Assembly: GCF_001592305.1 (NCBI RefSeq)
Contig: NZ_BCWR01000001.1
Coordinates: 310,001-374,000 of the forward strand
Source of the DNA: Hydrogenophaga taeniospiralis CCUG 15921
Lineage (GTDB): Bacteria > Pseudomonadota > Gammaproteobacteria > Burkholderiales > Burkholderiaceae_C
Length of the DNA: 64,000 nucleotides
Direction of reading: 5' to 3'
Shown here: one piece after another, positions 24,167 through 32,608 of the stretch
Layout of the letters: every line of letters begins with the position of its first letter
How positions within the stretch are numbered: position 1 is the first letter of the stretch
Notes under the pieces: generated by a model
Database searches by the model: none
Told to the model about the DNA's origin: nothing
What the model saw: only the letters and a program-made list of their open reading frames with translations
Translations under genes and position numbers: made by a program

Positions 24167-24258
24167 GCACCGCGCCGGGCCGCTCCCAAGCCAGCGCTCA
24201 CCGCAGCCCGGAGGGCGAAGGTACGCCAGTGAGCGCAGCACGAAGGGTCGTCCAGTGA
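24163..24258 (+). repeat. Composite stop-start junction repeat (long plus short form, copy B)
   Basis: A 66-bp long form starting ATGAGCACCGCGCCGGGCCG, whose ATG overlaps the tsaE stop, is followed without gap by the short form starting GTGAGCGCAGCACGAAGGG. The frame runs 31 codons and ends in a TGA that overlaps the amiC GTG. GAGGGCGAAGG and CGAAGGG supply Shine-Dalgarno-like purines. Confidence 0.82.
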
Positions 24259-25679
24259 GCACCGCGCCCGACCACCCCAACCGACGCCTGCTGCTGCAGG
24301 TGGGTTCGCTGGTGCTGCTGCTGGGCACGCAGCACATCGCGCGCGGCGCCAGCGTGCTGGCGGTCCGCATCTGGCCCGCGGAAGACTACACGCGCGTGAC
24401 CATCGAGTCCGACGGCGCGCTCAAGGCCCGCCAGACCACGGTGAGCAACCCGCCACGCCTGTCAGTCGACATCGAAGGCATCGACCTGGTGGAGGGTCTG
24501 CGCGAGCTGGTCGGCAAGCTCAAATCCGACGACCCCAACATCGCGGGCATTCGTGTTTCGCAGATCAGCGCCAACCTCGTGCGCCTGACGGTCGATCTGA
24601 AACAGGCCATCAAACCCCAGGTGTTCCAGCTGGACCCGGTGGCGGCCTACCGGCACCGGCTGGTGCTCGACCTGTACCCGGTGGTCACGCGCGACCCCCT
24701 GGAAGAACTCATCAGCCAGCGCATGAAAGAGCTGGACGAGGCCAGCGCGCGCGCCGCCCAGCTGCTGGGGCTGGGCATGGAGTCCGACCCACCCTCGAGC
24801 GGTGACGGTGCCGCCATCGATCCGCTGGGCGAGTTGATCGCGCAACACGAACGCGCGGCGGTCGATTCCCCCGTGACGGCCCGGCCACCCGCCACCGGCC
24901 CGCGCCCCAAGCCCGCGCCCGCCGAGCGCGCCACGGCCAGCAAGCGCGACGCCACCGAGCGCCTGATCATCGTGGCGCTCGACCCCGGCCATGGCGGCGA
25001 AGACCCTGGCGCCATCGGCCCAGGCGGCACGCGCGAAAAAGACGTGGTGCTGCGGGTCGCCCAGCGCCTGCGCGACCGCATCAACGCCACCCGCGTCAAC
25101 GGCAACCCCATGCGCGCCTACCTCACCCGCGACGCCGACTTTTTCGTGCCGCTGCACATGCGGGTGCAAAAGGCCCAGCGGGTCCAGGCCGATCTGTTCA
25201 TCAGCATCCACGCCGACGCCTTCATGACGCCCCAGCCCCAGGGCGCGAGTGTGTTCGCTCTCAGCACCAAGGGCGCCAGCAGCGCCGCCGCGCGCTGGAT
25301 GGCCCAGAAGGAAAACGCCGCCGACCTGGTGGGCGGCATCAACGTCAGGGCTGCGGACGCCACGGTGCAGCGCGCCCTGCTCGACATGAGCACCACGGCG
25401 CAGATCAAAGACAGCCTCAAGCTGGGCAGCGCCATGCTGGGCGAGGTGGGCCGGGTGGGCAAGCTGCACAAGCCCCGCGTGGAACAGGCCGGGTTCGCGG
25501 TGCTCAAGGCGCCCAACATCCCCAGCGTGCTGGTGGAAACCGCCTTCATCAGCAACCCGCAGGAAGAGCAGCGCCTGCGCAGCGAGCGCTACCAGAACGA
25601 CTTGGCCGACGCCCTGCTCAAGGGCATCGTCAAGTACTTCGGCGCCAATCCGCCGCTGGCGAAGACCCGGCAGATTTGA
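24255..25679 (+). CDS. amiC: N-acetylmuramoyl-L-alanine amidase AmiC-type
   Basis: A 474-residue periplasmic zinc amidase that splits septal murein during cell separation. N-terminal RRLLLQVGSLVLLLG resembles a twin-arginine export signal. An AMIN domain (about 33-135) targets the septum, then a proline/alanine linker, then the Amidase_3 domain (about 235-460). Zinc ligands and catalytic residues are seen in ALDPGHGGEDPGA, TREKDVVL, FISIHADAF and LVETAFISN. The GTG start at 24255 overlaps the leader ORF stop; tsaE lies upstream as in many proteobacteria. Confidence 0.94.
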   Translation: MSTAPDHPNRRLLLQVGSLVLLLGTQHIARGASVLAVRIWPAEDYTRVTIESDGALKARQTTVSNPPRLSVDIEGIDLVEGLRELVGKLKSDDPNIAGIRVSQISANLVRLTVDLKQAIKPQVFQLDPVAAYRHRLVLDLYPVVTRDPLEELISQRMKELDEASARAAQLLGLGMESDPPSSGDGAAIDPLGELIAQHERAAVDSPVTARPPATGPRPKPAPAERATASKRDATERLIIVALDPGHGGEDPGAIGPGGTREKDVVLRVAQRLRDRINATRVNGNPMRAYLTRDADFFVPLHMRVQKAQRVQADLFISIHADAFMTPQPQGASVFALSTKGASSAAARWMAQKENAADLVGGINVRAADATVQRALLDMSTTAQIKDSLKLGSAMLGEVGRVGKLHKPRVEQAGFAVLKAPNIPSVLVETAFISNPQEEQRLRSERYQNDLADALLKGIVKYFGANPPLAKTRQI

Positions 25680-25681
25680 TG

Positions 25682-25714
25682 GCCCCCCGCGCCGCCTGCG
25701 GCGTCGCGGGGGTG
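25682..25714. terminator. Hairpin between convergent amiC and dedA
   Basis: CCCCCGCGCCGCC pairs with GCGGCGTCGCGGGGG, allowing one bulge; a shortened member of the GC-rich repeat family. It can serve both strands, although neither side has a long T-run. Confidence 0.55.
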
Positions 25715-25716
25715 GA

Positions 25717-26367
25717 CTACGCCCTCGCCTTTTCGGCCCGCGCCGCGCGCCAGCCGCCGAAGATCGCGATCAGGCCCGGCACGAAGATCAGTGCCCAGAT
25801 GATCTTGGACAGGTTGGCCTGCACCCAGGGCAGGTTGCCGAAGAAGTAGCCGGCGGCGGTCAGGCCGATCACCCAGATCGAGCCGCCCACCACGTTGTAG
25901 GCGGTGAACTTGCTGCGCGTCATCTCGGCCACACCCGCCACGAAAGGCGCGAAAGTGCGGATGAAGGGCATGAAGCGCGCCAGGATGATGGTCACGCCAC
26001 CGTAGCGCTCGTAGAACGCGTGCGCCTGGTTGAAGGCGTTCTTGTTGAAAAAGCGCGAGTTCTCCCACTGGAACACCTTCGGCCCGAAGTAGCGCCCGAT
26101 GCTGTAGTTGGTCTGGTCGCCCAGGATGGCCGCTGCCAGCATCAGGCCGGCGGCCAGCGGGTAGTCGATCAGGCCGGCGCCGCAGAGCGCGCCCACGATG
26201 AACAGCAGCGAGTCGCCCGGCAGAAAGGGCATGACCACCAGCCCCGTTTCCACGAAGATGATGAGGAACAGCAGCGCATAGACCCAGGCGCCATAGGCCT
26301 GCACAAAGGCCTGCAGGTGCTGGTCCACGTGCAGGATGAAGTCGATCAAGAACGTGACAAGTTCCAT
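25717..26367 (-). CDS. DedA family membrane protein
   Basis: A 216-residue inner-membrane protein with about five or six hydrophobic segments. DedA/SNARE-associated motifs are present: FVETGLVVMPFLPGDSLLF with its acidic residue, GDQTNYSIGRYFG, and the essential-arginine motif ARFMPFIRTFAPFVAGV. DedA proteins support membrane homeostasis and recycle the undecaprenyl-phosphate or phosphatidylethanolamine carriers by flipping. The start MELVTFLIDFILH at 26367 gives family length. It is divergent from mutL with a repeat element between them. Confidence 0.92.
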   Translation of the reverse strand: MELVTFLIDFILHVDQHLQAFVQAYGAWVYALLFLIIFVETGLVVMPFLPGDSLLFIVGALCGAGLIDYPLAAGLMLAAAILGDQTNYSIGRYFGPKVFQWENSRFFNKNAFNQAHAFYERYGGVTIILARFMPFIRTFAPFVAGVAEMTRSKFTAYNVVGGSIWVIGLTAAGYFFGNLPWVQANLSKIIWALIFVPGLIAIFGGWRAARAEKARA

Positions 26368-26431
26368 AAATGTGTGTGCAATGGTGGACGGATCAGCGCG
26401 AAGAGCCGGAGAGAAGAGGCCCCTGCCAGCA

Positions 26432-26512
26432 CACGCCGTGGAACCGGCCTGACCGGGCCACTGGTGTGGTCCCCCTCGGGGGGGAAGCCGCGCAGCGGCG
26501 CAGGGGGAACCG
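26432..26512 (-). repeat. GC-rich intergenic repeat between dedA and mutL
   Basis: Shows GTGGAACCGGCCTGACCGGG, then CCCCCTCGGGGGGGAAGCCGCGCAGCGGCGCAGGGGG (two parts, each short here), the family pattern in reverse orientation. Confidence 0.8.
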
Positions 26513-26529
26513 CCATTATCCCTGCGACC

Positions 26530-26535
26530 TACAAT
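26530..26535 (+). promoter_or_regulatory. -10 box suggesting a leaderless mutL transcript
   Basis: TACAAT lies 6 bases before the GTG at 26542, so a transcript starting at the usual distance would begin at or beside the start codon. No good -35 and no Shine-Dalgarno are seen. Confidence 0.4.
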
Positions 26536-26541
26536 TTGCCG

Positions 26542-28542
26542 GTGAACGCATCCATCCCCTCCCCCGCCCGCCGCCCGATCCTCGAACTGCCCGACGAACT
26601 GATCAGCCAGATCGCGGCCGGCGAGGTGGTCGAACGGCCCGCCTCCGTGGTGCGCGAACTGGTGGACAACGCGCTGGACGCCGGCGCCACCCAGATCACC
26701 GTGCGCCTGCAGGCCGGCGGCGTGCGGCTCATCAGCGTGGAGGACAACGGCTGGGGCATCCACCGCACCGAGCTGCCCACCGCGCTCAAGCGCCACGCCA
26801 CCAGCAAGATCGCCAGCCTGGGCGACCTGGAATCGGTGCACACCATGGGCTTTCGCGGCGAAGCGCTGGCCGCCATCTGCTCGATCGCCGAGGTCTCGGT
26901 GCTGACGCGCGTGGACACCGGCGACGAGCCCCACGGCTGGCTGCTCGATGGCCGCAGCGGCGAACTGCAGCCCACCGCGCGCAACCCGGGCACCACGGTC
27001 GAGGTGCGCGAACTCTTTTTCGCCACGCCGGCACGGCGCAAGTTCCTCAAGACCGACGCCACCGAACTGGCCCACTGCATCGAGGCAGTGCGCCGCCACG
27101 CGCTGGCGCGGCCCGAGGTGGGCTTTGCCATCTGGCACGATGGCAAGCTGGTGGCGCAATGGCGTGCCGTGGCGGCCGACCTGGCCGGTGGTGGCACGCT
27201 GGACGCCCTGCGCCAGCGCCTGGCCGACGTGCTGGGGGAAGACTTCATCGAACAGGCGGTGGCGGTCAACTGGCCGGCCGACGCCGTGCCCGGCGAAGTG
27301 GCCCTGGCCGACGGCGTGCAGCGCCTGCGCGTCTGGGGCTTTGCCGGCGTGCCGGACGCGGCGCGCTCGCGCAGCGACTGGCAATACGCCTACGTGAACG
27401 GCCGTTTCGTGCGCGACAAGGTCATCGGCCACGCCGCGCGCAGCGCCTACGAAGACGTGTTGCACGGCCACCGCCAGCCGGTCTACGCGCTCTACGTGAG
27501 CCTGGACCCGACGCGGGTGGACGTGAACGTTCATCCGACCAAGATCGAGGTGCGCTTCCGCGACAGCCGCGAGGTGCACCAGGCCGTGCGCCACGCGGTG
27601 GAAGCCGCACTGGCCGCGCCGCGTTCGGCTGCGGCCAGTGCGCAAGCTGTGTTGCCGCAAGGCGAAGCCGGCGCCAACCCATCCCTATCGGCAGGCGTAT
27701 GGACGCCACCCGACCGCCTGCCCTCCACGCTGGGCGCGGCGCAAAACCCACTGCCGTTCCAGCGCTACGCGCCGCCCGACGCCATCGGCCAGCGGGTGAG
27801 CGACCTTGGGGCCTTGTGGGGCAACGGTTCCGAAAGGGCAACGACCGCCTCACCCCGAACCGAGGGATGGGCGATCTCCCCGGATGCCCCACTCACCAAC
27901 GCGGCTTCCGTCCAGGCTGAGTCCGCAGAAGCCCCGGCTCAGGCCTTGCCCGAAGGCGACTGGCCGCTCGGCCGCGCCATCGCGCAGCTGCAGGGCGTCT
28001 ACATCCTGGCCGAAAACGCCCAGGGTCTGGTGGTGGTGGACATGCACGCCGCGCACGAGCGCATCGTCTACGAACGCCTCAAGCAGCAGATGGACAACGA
28101 GCAGCTGGCCAGCCAGCCGCTGCTGATCCCGGCCACCTTCGCCGCCACGCCCACCGAGGTGGCGACCGCCGAAGACAGCGGCGTGGTGCTGGCCATGCTG
28201 GGGCTGGAGGTGGTGCCGTTTTCGCCCAGGACGCTGGCGGTGCGCGCCGTGCCGACCACGCTGGCGCAGGGCGACCCGGTGGAACTCGCGCGCAGCGTGC
28301 TCGCCGAGCTGAGCCAGCACGACGCGTCCACCGTGGTGCAGCGCGCGCGCAACGAACTGCTGGCCACCATGGCCTGCCACGGCGCGGTGCGCGCCAACCG
28401 GCGCCTCACGCTCGACGAAATGAACGCGCTCTTGCGCCAGATGGAAGTGACCGAACGCTCCGACCAGTGCAACCACGGCCGCCCGACCTGGCGCCAGGTC
28501 AGCATGAAAGAGCTGGACGCGCTGTTCCTGCGCGGACGCTGA
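26542..28542 (+). CDS. mutL: DNA mismatch repair protein MutL
   Basis: A 666-residue GHKL ATPase that links MutS mismatch recognition to strand excision. The N-terminal ATPase motifs are ELISQIAAGEVVERPASVVRELVDNALDAGA, EDNGWGI, and GFRGEALAAICSIAEV; DVNVHPTKIEVRF closes that domain near residue 335. A variable proline-rich linker (about 360-470) leads to the C-terminal dimerisation domain. I see no DQHAxxERxxYE-type endonuclease motif as such; the similar MHAAHERIVYERLK is present but the zinc cysteine set is incomplete. The GTG start lies 6 bases after a -10 box. Confidence 0.95.
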   Translation: MNASIPSPARRPILELPDELISQIAAGEVVERPASVVRELVDNALDAGATQITVRLQAGGVRLISVEDNGWGIHRTELPTALKRHATSKIASLGDLESVHTMGFRGEALAAICSIAEVSVLTRVDTGDEPHGWLLDGRSGELQPTARNPGTTVEVRELFFATPARRKFLKTDATELAHCIEAVRRHALARPEVGFAIWHDGKLVAQWRAVAADLAGGGTLDALRQRLADVLGEDFIEQAVAVNWPADAVPGEVALADGVQRLRVWGFAGVPDAARSRSDWQYAYVNGRFVRDKVIGHAARSAYEDVLHGHRQPVYALYVSLDPTRVDVNVHPTKIEVRFRDSREVHQAVRHAVEAALAAPRSAAASAQAVLPQGEAGANPSLSAGVWTPPDRLPSTLGAAQNPLPFQRYAPPDAIGQRVSDLGALWGNGSERATTASPRTEGWAISPDAPLTNAASVQAESAEAPAQALPEGDWPLGRAIAQLQGVYILAENAQGLVVVDMHAAHERIVYERLKQQMDNEQLASQPLLIPATFAATPTEVATAEDSGVVLAMLGLEVVPFSPRTLAVRAVPTTLAQGDPVELARSVLAELSQHDASTVVQRARNELLATMACHGAVRANRRLTLDEMNALLRQMEVTERSDQCNHGRPTWRQVSMKELDALFLRGR

Positions 28543-28558
28543 ACCCAGGGTCTCCACT

Positions 28559-29236
28559 ATGCACCCGCTGCTCGACAACGTCTTCTGGCACGCCATGGTC
28601 GGCCCGCAGGCGCACTGCGCCGTCGGCTCGGGCAGCGCGCGCCGTTACGCTCCGGGTTTTTCGCCCATCGTCGGTTTTGCCGACCCCGAGCGCCCCGACT
28701 TCGATGCCTTGGCGCCGCATTGCGGCCCCGGCGAACATTTCTACTGCGCCGGCTGGTCGGGCCCGGCGCCCGCGGGCTGGGTGATCGAGGCCGAGGCCAC
28801 CATGCACAAGATGGTCTGGGCCGGCGAGGCCCCCGCGCAGGACGAAGCGCCCGATGCCCGACCCATTGGCCCGGAACACCTGGACCAGGTGCTGGCCCTG
28901 GCCGATCTGACCCGCCCCGGGCCGTTCGGCCCGCGCACCATCGAGCTCGGTGGATACTTCGGCCTGTTCGACGGCGAACGCCTCATGGCCATGGCCGGCG
29001 AACGCAGCTTTGCCGGCGCGCTGCGCGAGGTCAGCGGCGTCTGCACCCACCCGGACTTCCAGGGCCGCGGGCTGGCCAAACGCCTGATGCTCAAGCTCAT
29101 CGCACGCCAGCTCGCACGCGGCGAAACCCCGTTCCTGCATGTGGTGAGCGACAACACCGGCGCCCTCGGCCTCTACCAGCGCATGGGCTTTCGCACCCAC
29201 CGCGAAGTGGTGGTGCGCGTCATCGCGCGGATTTGA
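28559..29236 (+). CDS. GNAT family N-acetyltransferase (FR47-like)
   Basis: A 225-residue protein with a divergent N-terminal half and a C-terminal GNAT fold of the FR47 type: REVSGVCTHPDFQGRGLAKRLMLKLIARQLARGETPFLHVVSDNTGALGLYQRMGF. The acetyl-CoA loop is QGRGLA. It lies 16 bases after mutL and may share its transcript. The substrate is unknown. A repeat element follows the stop. Confidence 0.85.
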   Translation: MHPLLDNVFWHAMVGPQAHCAVGSGSARRYAPGFSPIVGFADPERPDFDALAPHCGPGEHFYCAGWSGPAPAGWVIEAEATMHKMVWAGEAPAQDEAPDARPIGPEHLDQVLALADLTRPGPFGPRTIELGGYFGLFDGERLMAMAGERSFAGALREVSGVCTHPDFQGRGLAKRLMLKLIARQLARGETPFLHVVSDNTGALGLYQRMGFRTHREVVVRVIARI

Positions 29237-29237
29237 A

Positions 29238-29336
29238 ACACCCCCGCCGCGCTGCGCGCGCCCCCCTCAAGGGGGCGGCATCAGCGGCCTGGCGGAGCCA
29301 GTTCCGCGATGCCCTGGGTAGGACATCTCACGCCGG
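29238..29336 (+). repeat. GC-rich intergenic repeat after the GNAT gene
   Basis: CCCCCTCAAGGGGGCGGCA then GGCGGAGCCAGTTCCGCGA, the forward-orientation family pattern, between convergent genes. Confidence 0.8.
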
Positions 29337-29351
29337 TTGGGGTGGGTCATG

Positions 29352-30485
29352 TCAATCCAGGGTCTGGCGGTAGCGTTTGAGCGCCACGGCGCCGGCCACG
29401 GCCAGAAACAGCAGCATGGGCCAGAGGTCGGTCCAGAGCTGTGGAGCCTGGTTGCCCTTGAGCATGATGCCGCGCACGATGCGCAGGAAGTGCGTCAGCG
29501 GCAGGCCCTCGCCCAGCCATTGCGCCCAGACCGGCATGCCGCGGAACGGGAACATGAAACCCGAGAGCAGCATGGACGGCAGGAAGAAAAAGAAGGTCAT
29601 CTGCATCGCCTGCAGCTGGTTGCGCGCGATGGTCGAAAAGGTGAAACCCACCGCCAGGTTGGCCACCATGAAGACGCCGATCATCGCCATCAGCAACACG
29701 AAGCTGCCCACCATGGGCACTTCGAACAGCAGCCAGGCCGCGCCCAGAATCACGCCGAGCTGCACATAGCCGATCACCACGTAGGGCAGGATCTTGCCCA
29801 CCATCACCTCCAGCGGCCGCACCGGCGTGGCGAGCAGGTTTTCCATCGTGCCGCGCTCGCGTTCGCGTGTCATGGCCAGACTGGTCAGCATCACCATGGT
29901 CATGGTGAGGATGGTGCCGATCAGGCCGGGCACGATGTTGTAGCGCGACAGGCCCTCGGGGTTGTAGCGCCGGTGGATTCGGAGTTCAAACGGCGCCGCG
30001 CCCTTCTGCAGCGTCTGCAGCGGGCCGGTGAGATCGTGGCGCAGGGCCAGGTTCGTCATCTCGCCGAGCGCGGCGATCGCGTTGCCCGAGGCCGAAGGGT
30101 CGGTGGCGTCCACCGAGACCAGCACCGCCGGGCGTTCGCCGCGCACCACATCGCGCGAAAAACCGGGCGGGATCACGATCATGAACTGCACCTCGCCCGC
30201 GGCCACCAGGGCATCGGCCTCGGCTTGGCTGGTGCCCTGGTGCACCACCTTGAAATAACCGGTGTTCTGCAGCGAGGCCACCAGGCTGCGCGCCAGCGGG
30301 CCGGCGTCGGCCGCGACCACCGCCGTGGGCAGGCCCTTGGGGTCGGTGTTGATCGCGTAACCGAACAGCACCAGCTGCATCACCGGCACGCCCACCGCCA
30401 TGGCGAAGGTGAGCCGGTCGCGCAGCATCTGCTGGAACTCCTTGATGAACACGGCCCAGGTGCGCGCGGGCGAAAACCACTTCAC
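29352..30485 (-). CDS. ABC-2 type exporter permease, YbhS/YbhR-like
   Basis: A 377-residue ABC-2 permease. It has one N-terminal membrane helix (FAMAVGVPVMQLVLFGYAI), a periplasmic domain of about 130 residues, then five helices from residue 175 on, including TRERERGTMENLLATPVRPLEVMVGKILPY, the diagnostic cytoplasmic loop. The GTG at 30485 has GGAGG 7 bases upstream and overlaps the ATPase stop (GTGA). E. coli has two such permeases (YbhS, YbhR); here only one is encoded, so it may act as a homodimer. Likely a multidrug or cation-type exporter. Confidence 0.9.
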   Translation of the reverse strand: MKWFSPARTWAVFIKEFQQMLRDRLTFAMAVGVPVMQLVLFGYAINTDPKGLPTAVVAADAGPLARSLVASLQNTGYFKVVHQGTSQAEADALVAAGEVQFMIVIPPGFSRDVVRGERPAVLVSVDATDPSASGNAIAALGEMTNLALRHDLTGPLQTLQKGAAPFELRIHRRYNPEGLSRYNIVPGLIGTILTMTMVMLTSLAMTRERERGTMENLLATPVRPLEVMVGKILPYVVIGYVQLGVILGAAWLLFEVPMVGSFVLLMAMIGVFMVANLAVGFTFSTIARNQLQAMQMTFFFFLPSMLLSGFMFPFRGMPVWAQWLGEGLPLTHFLRIVRGIMLKGNQAPQLWTDLWPMLLFLAVAGAVALKRYRQTLD

Positions 30486-31429
30486 CGCGTACCTCCGTGC
30501 GGGCCGTGGCCGAAGTTGTCCTGTGCCTGGTCGATCAGGCTGATGAACACGTCCTCCAGGTTGGCCCGCGCCTCGCGCAGCACCACGCCGCTCTCGCCCA
30601 GGAAGGCGCCGAGCGACTGCGCCAGCAAGGCGGCATCGCGCCCGGCCACGTGCAGCGTGTTGCCGAAAGCGACGACGTTCTGCACGCCCGGCAGCGCGCG
30701 CAGGCGTTCGCTCAGGCCCTGCTCGGCCGTGCCTTCGAGCGCCCAGACGCTCAGGCCCGCTGCGTCCACGATCTCGCGCTCGTTGCCGCGCGCGAGCACC
30801 TTGCCGTAGGCGATGTAGACCAGGTCGTGGCAGCGCGCGGCCTCGTCCATGTAGTGGGTGGACACCAGCACCGTGATGCCCTGCGCGGCCAGGCGGTGGA
30901 TCTGGTCCCAGAAGTCGCGCCGGGCCTTGGGGTCCACACCGGCCGTGGGTTCGTCGAGCAGCAGCAGGCGCGGCCCGTGGATCAGGCAGGCGGCCAGCGC
31001 CAGGCGCTGTTTCCAGCCGCCCGAGAGCGTGCCGGCGAGCTGGCGCTGGCGCGCCTCCAGGCCCAGTTGATCCAGCGCCCGGTCCACCGATGCGCGACGC
31101 TGCGGCAATTCGAACAGGCGGGCCACGAAGTCCAGGTTCTCGCGGATCGAGAGGTCGTCGTAGAGGCCGAACTTCTGCGTCATGTAGCCCACCTGGCGCT
31201 TGATGGCGGCGGCCTCGCGGCGGAAATCCAGCCCCAGGCACTGACCCTCGCCCGCGTCGGGGCGCAGCAGGCCGCAGAGCATGCGGATCGTCGTGGTCTT
31301 GCCGCTGCCGTTGGGCCCGAGGAAACCGCAGATGCGGCCCTGGCCCACCTGCAGGGTCACGTCGTCCACCACGGCGCGACCGTCGTAGCGCTTGGTCAGG
31401 CCGCGCACGTCGATGGCGAGGGCGTTCAC
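30482..31429 (-). CDS. ABC exporter ATP-binding protein, YbhF-like
   Basis: A 315-residue single-NBD ATPase. Walker A is GPNGSGKTT, signature LSGGWKQRLALA, Walker B LLLLDEPTAGVD, switch STHYMDEA. The last 90 residues form the extra C-terminal domain of DrrA/CcmA-like exporters. E. coli YbhF carries two ATPase halves; this one carries one. The GTG at 31429 overlaps the stop of the membrane-fusion gene (GTGA), with CAGGAG upstream. Confidence 0.92.
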   Translation of the reverse strand: MNALAIDVRGLTKRYDGRAVVDDVTLQVGQGRICGFLGPNGSGKTTTIRMLCGLLRPDAGEGQCLGLDFRREAAAIKRQVGYMTQKFGLYDDLSIRENLDFVARLFELPQRRASVDRALDQLGLEARQRQLAGTLSGGWKQRLALAACLIHGPRLLLLDEPTAGVDPKARRDFWDQIHRLAAQGITVLVSTHYMDEAARCHDLVYIAYGKVLARGNEREIVDAAGLSVWALEGTAEQGLSERLRALPGVQNVVAFGNTLHVAGRDAALLAQSLGAFLGESGVVLREARANLEDVFISLIDQAQDNFGHGPHGGTR

Positions 31430-32514
31430 TTCGGCTCCTGCGCCAACCGGGTCACGTCCAGCGGCTGGCCGGGGCGCAGCCGCGCAGCGTCGGCCGGGCG
31501 CGGCGCGGCCTCCACCAGAAACACCAGCCGGGCGCGCTGGGCGTTGGAGTAGATCACCGGCGGCGTGAATTCCGGGCCACTGGCGATGCGGGTGATGCGC
31601 GCGGCAATCGCCTCGCCACAACCGTCGCAGGCCAGGGCCACCCACTGCCCGGTGGCGAGCGCGCCGACTTCGGTCTCGGGCACATAGAACCGGGCCTTCA
31701 CGCCCCCCGGTGGCAACAGCGACAGCACCGGCTGCCCCGGCGCCACGGTTTCACCGACGCGGAAAAACACCTCGGCCACCAGGGCATCGGCGGGCGCGGA
31801 CTGCTGCTTCTGGGCCAACCGCCAGTCGCTCTGGCGCAGCACCTGGCGCGCGGCCTCGGCCTGGGCCTGGGCGGCGTCGGTTTCGTCGCTGCGCGCCGGC
31901 AGGGCCGCCACGCGCAGGGCGGCCTCCAGCTCGGCGACCCGGGCCTTCGCCTGGTCAAGCGCGGCCTTGGCGGCGTCCAGACTGGCCTGCGACACAAAAC
32001 CCTGGGCCACCAGATCGCGCTGGCGCGCCCAGGCGGTCTGCGCCAGCGCGGCCTGGACCCGGGCCTGCGCCAGCTGGGCGCGGGTCACCGCCACCTCGTC
32101 GCTGCGCCGGCCTTTGGTGGTGTTGGCGGCCTGGGCCAAGGTGCCGGCCAGGCGCGCCCGGGCTTCGGCCTGCGCCGCCTGTTCGGCCTGGGCGTCCAGC
32201 GCGAACAGCGCATCGCCCTGGCGCACCCGGTCGCCCGCCCGCACGGCCAGCCTGTCGAGCCGCCCACCCACCGGAGACGACACGTGCACATAGTCGCCCT
32301 CGACATAACCCGACCAGCCTGCGGGCGGCGCCTCGCCGCAGGCCAGCAGCCCAGCGGCCATGGCCAGAACAGCGGCCAGATGGAGTCCTCCGTGCCGTCC
32401 GCTGGGCGGCGCCTCCCGCCCCGCATCGGTCAAGGGGATGGCGTGTTCGTCCTCGAACACGATGGCCGCCGGGGTCTCGCGGCGGAGGCTGCGGGTGAAC
32501 ACGCTGTCGGTCAT
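31426..32514 (-). CDS. HlyD/YbhG-type periplasmic adaptor of an ABC exporter
   Basis: A 362-residue membrane-fusion protein. A 45-residue cytoplasmic start precedes a hydrophobic anchor AAVLAMAAGLLACG whose cysteine makes a possible lipobox. A lipoyl-like half motif (GYVEGDYVHVSSPVGGRLDRLAVRAGDRVRQGDALF) is followed by a long Ala/Gln-rich coiled coil (about 115-225), then the second lipoyl half and beta-barrel (VFFRVGETVAPGQPV). It heads the operon adaptor-ATPase-permease and should bridge the inner-membrane pump to an outer-membrane channel. No TolC-like gene is adjacent. Confidence 0.9.
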   Translation of the reverse strand: MTDSVFTRSLRRETPAAIVFEDEHAIPLTDAGREAPPSGRHGGLHLAAVLAMAAGLLACGEAPPAGWSGYVEGDYVHVSSPVGGRLDRLAVRAGDRVRQGDALFALDAQAEQAAQAEARARLAGTLAQAANTTKGRRSDEVAVTRAQLAQARVQAALAQTAWARQRDLVAQGFVSQASLDAAKAALDQAKARVAELEAALRVAALPARSDETDAAQAQAEAARQVLRQSDWRLAQKQQSAPADALVAEVFFRVGETVAPGQPVLSLLPPGGVKARFYVPETEVGALATGQWVALACDGCGEAIAARITRIASGPEFTPPVIYSNAQRARLVFLVEAAPRPADAARLRPGQPLDVTRLAQEPK

Positions 32515-32608
32515 GGCTGGTCGTCCAGTGAGGGCGTGGCGGGGGTTGTGCGCTGGCTTCGTTCATTCTGCCTTGAACTTTTGACCGTGGACCGCATCAC
32601 TCCTGGCC

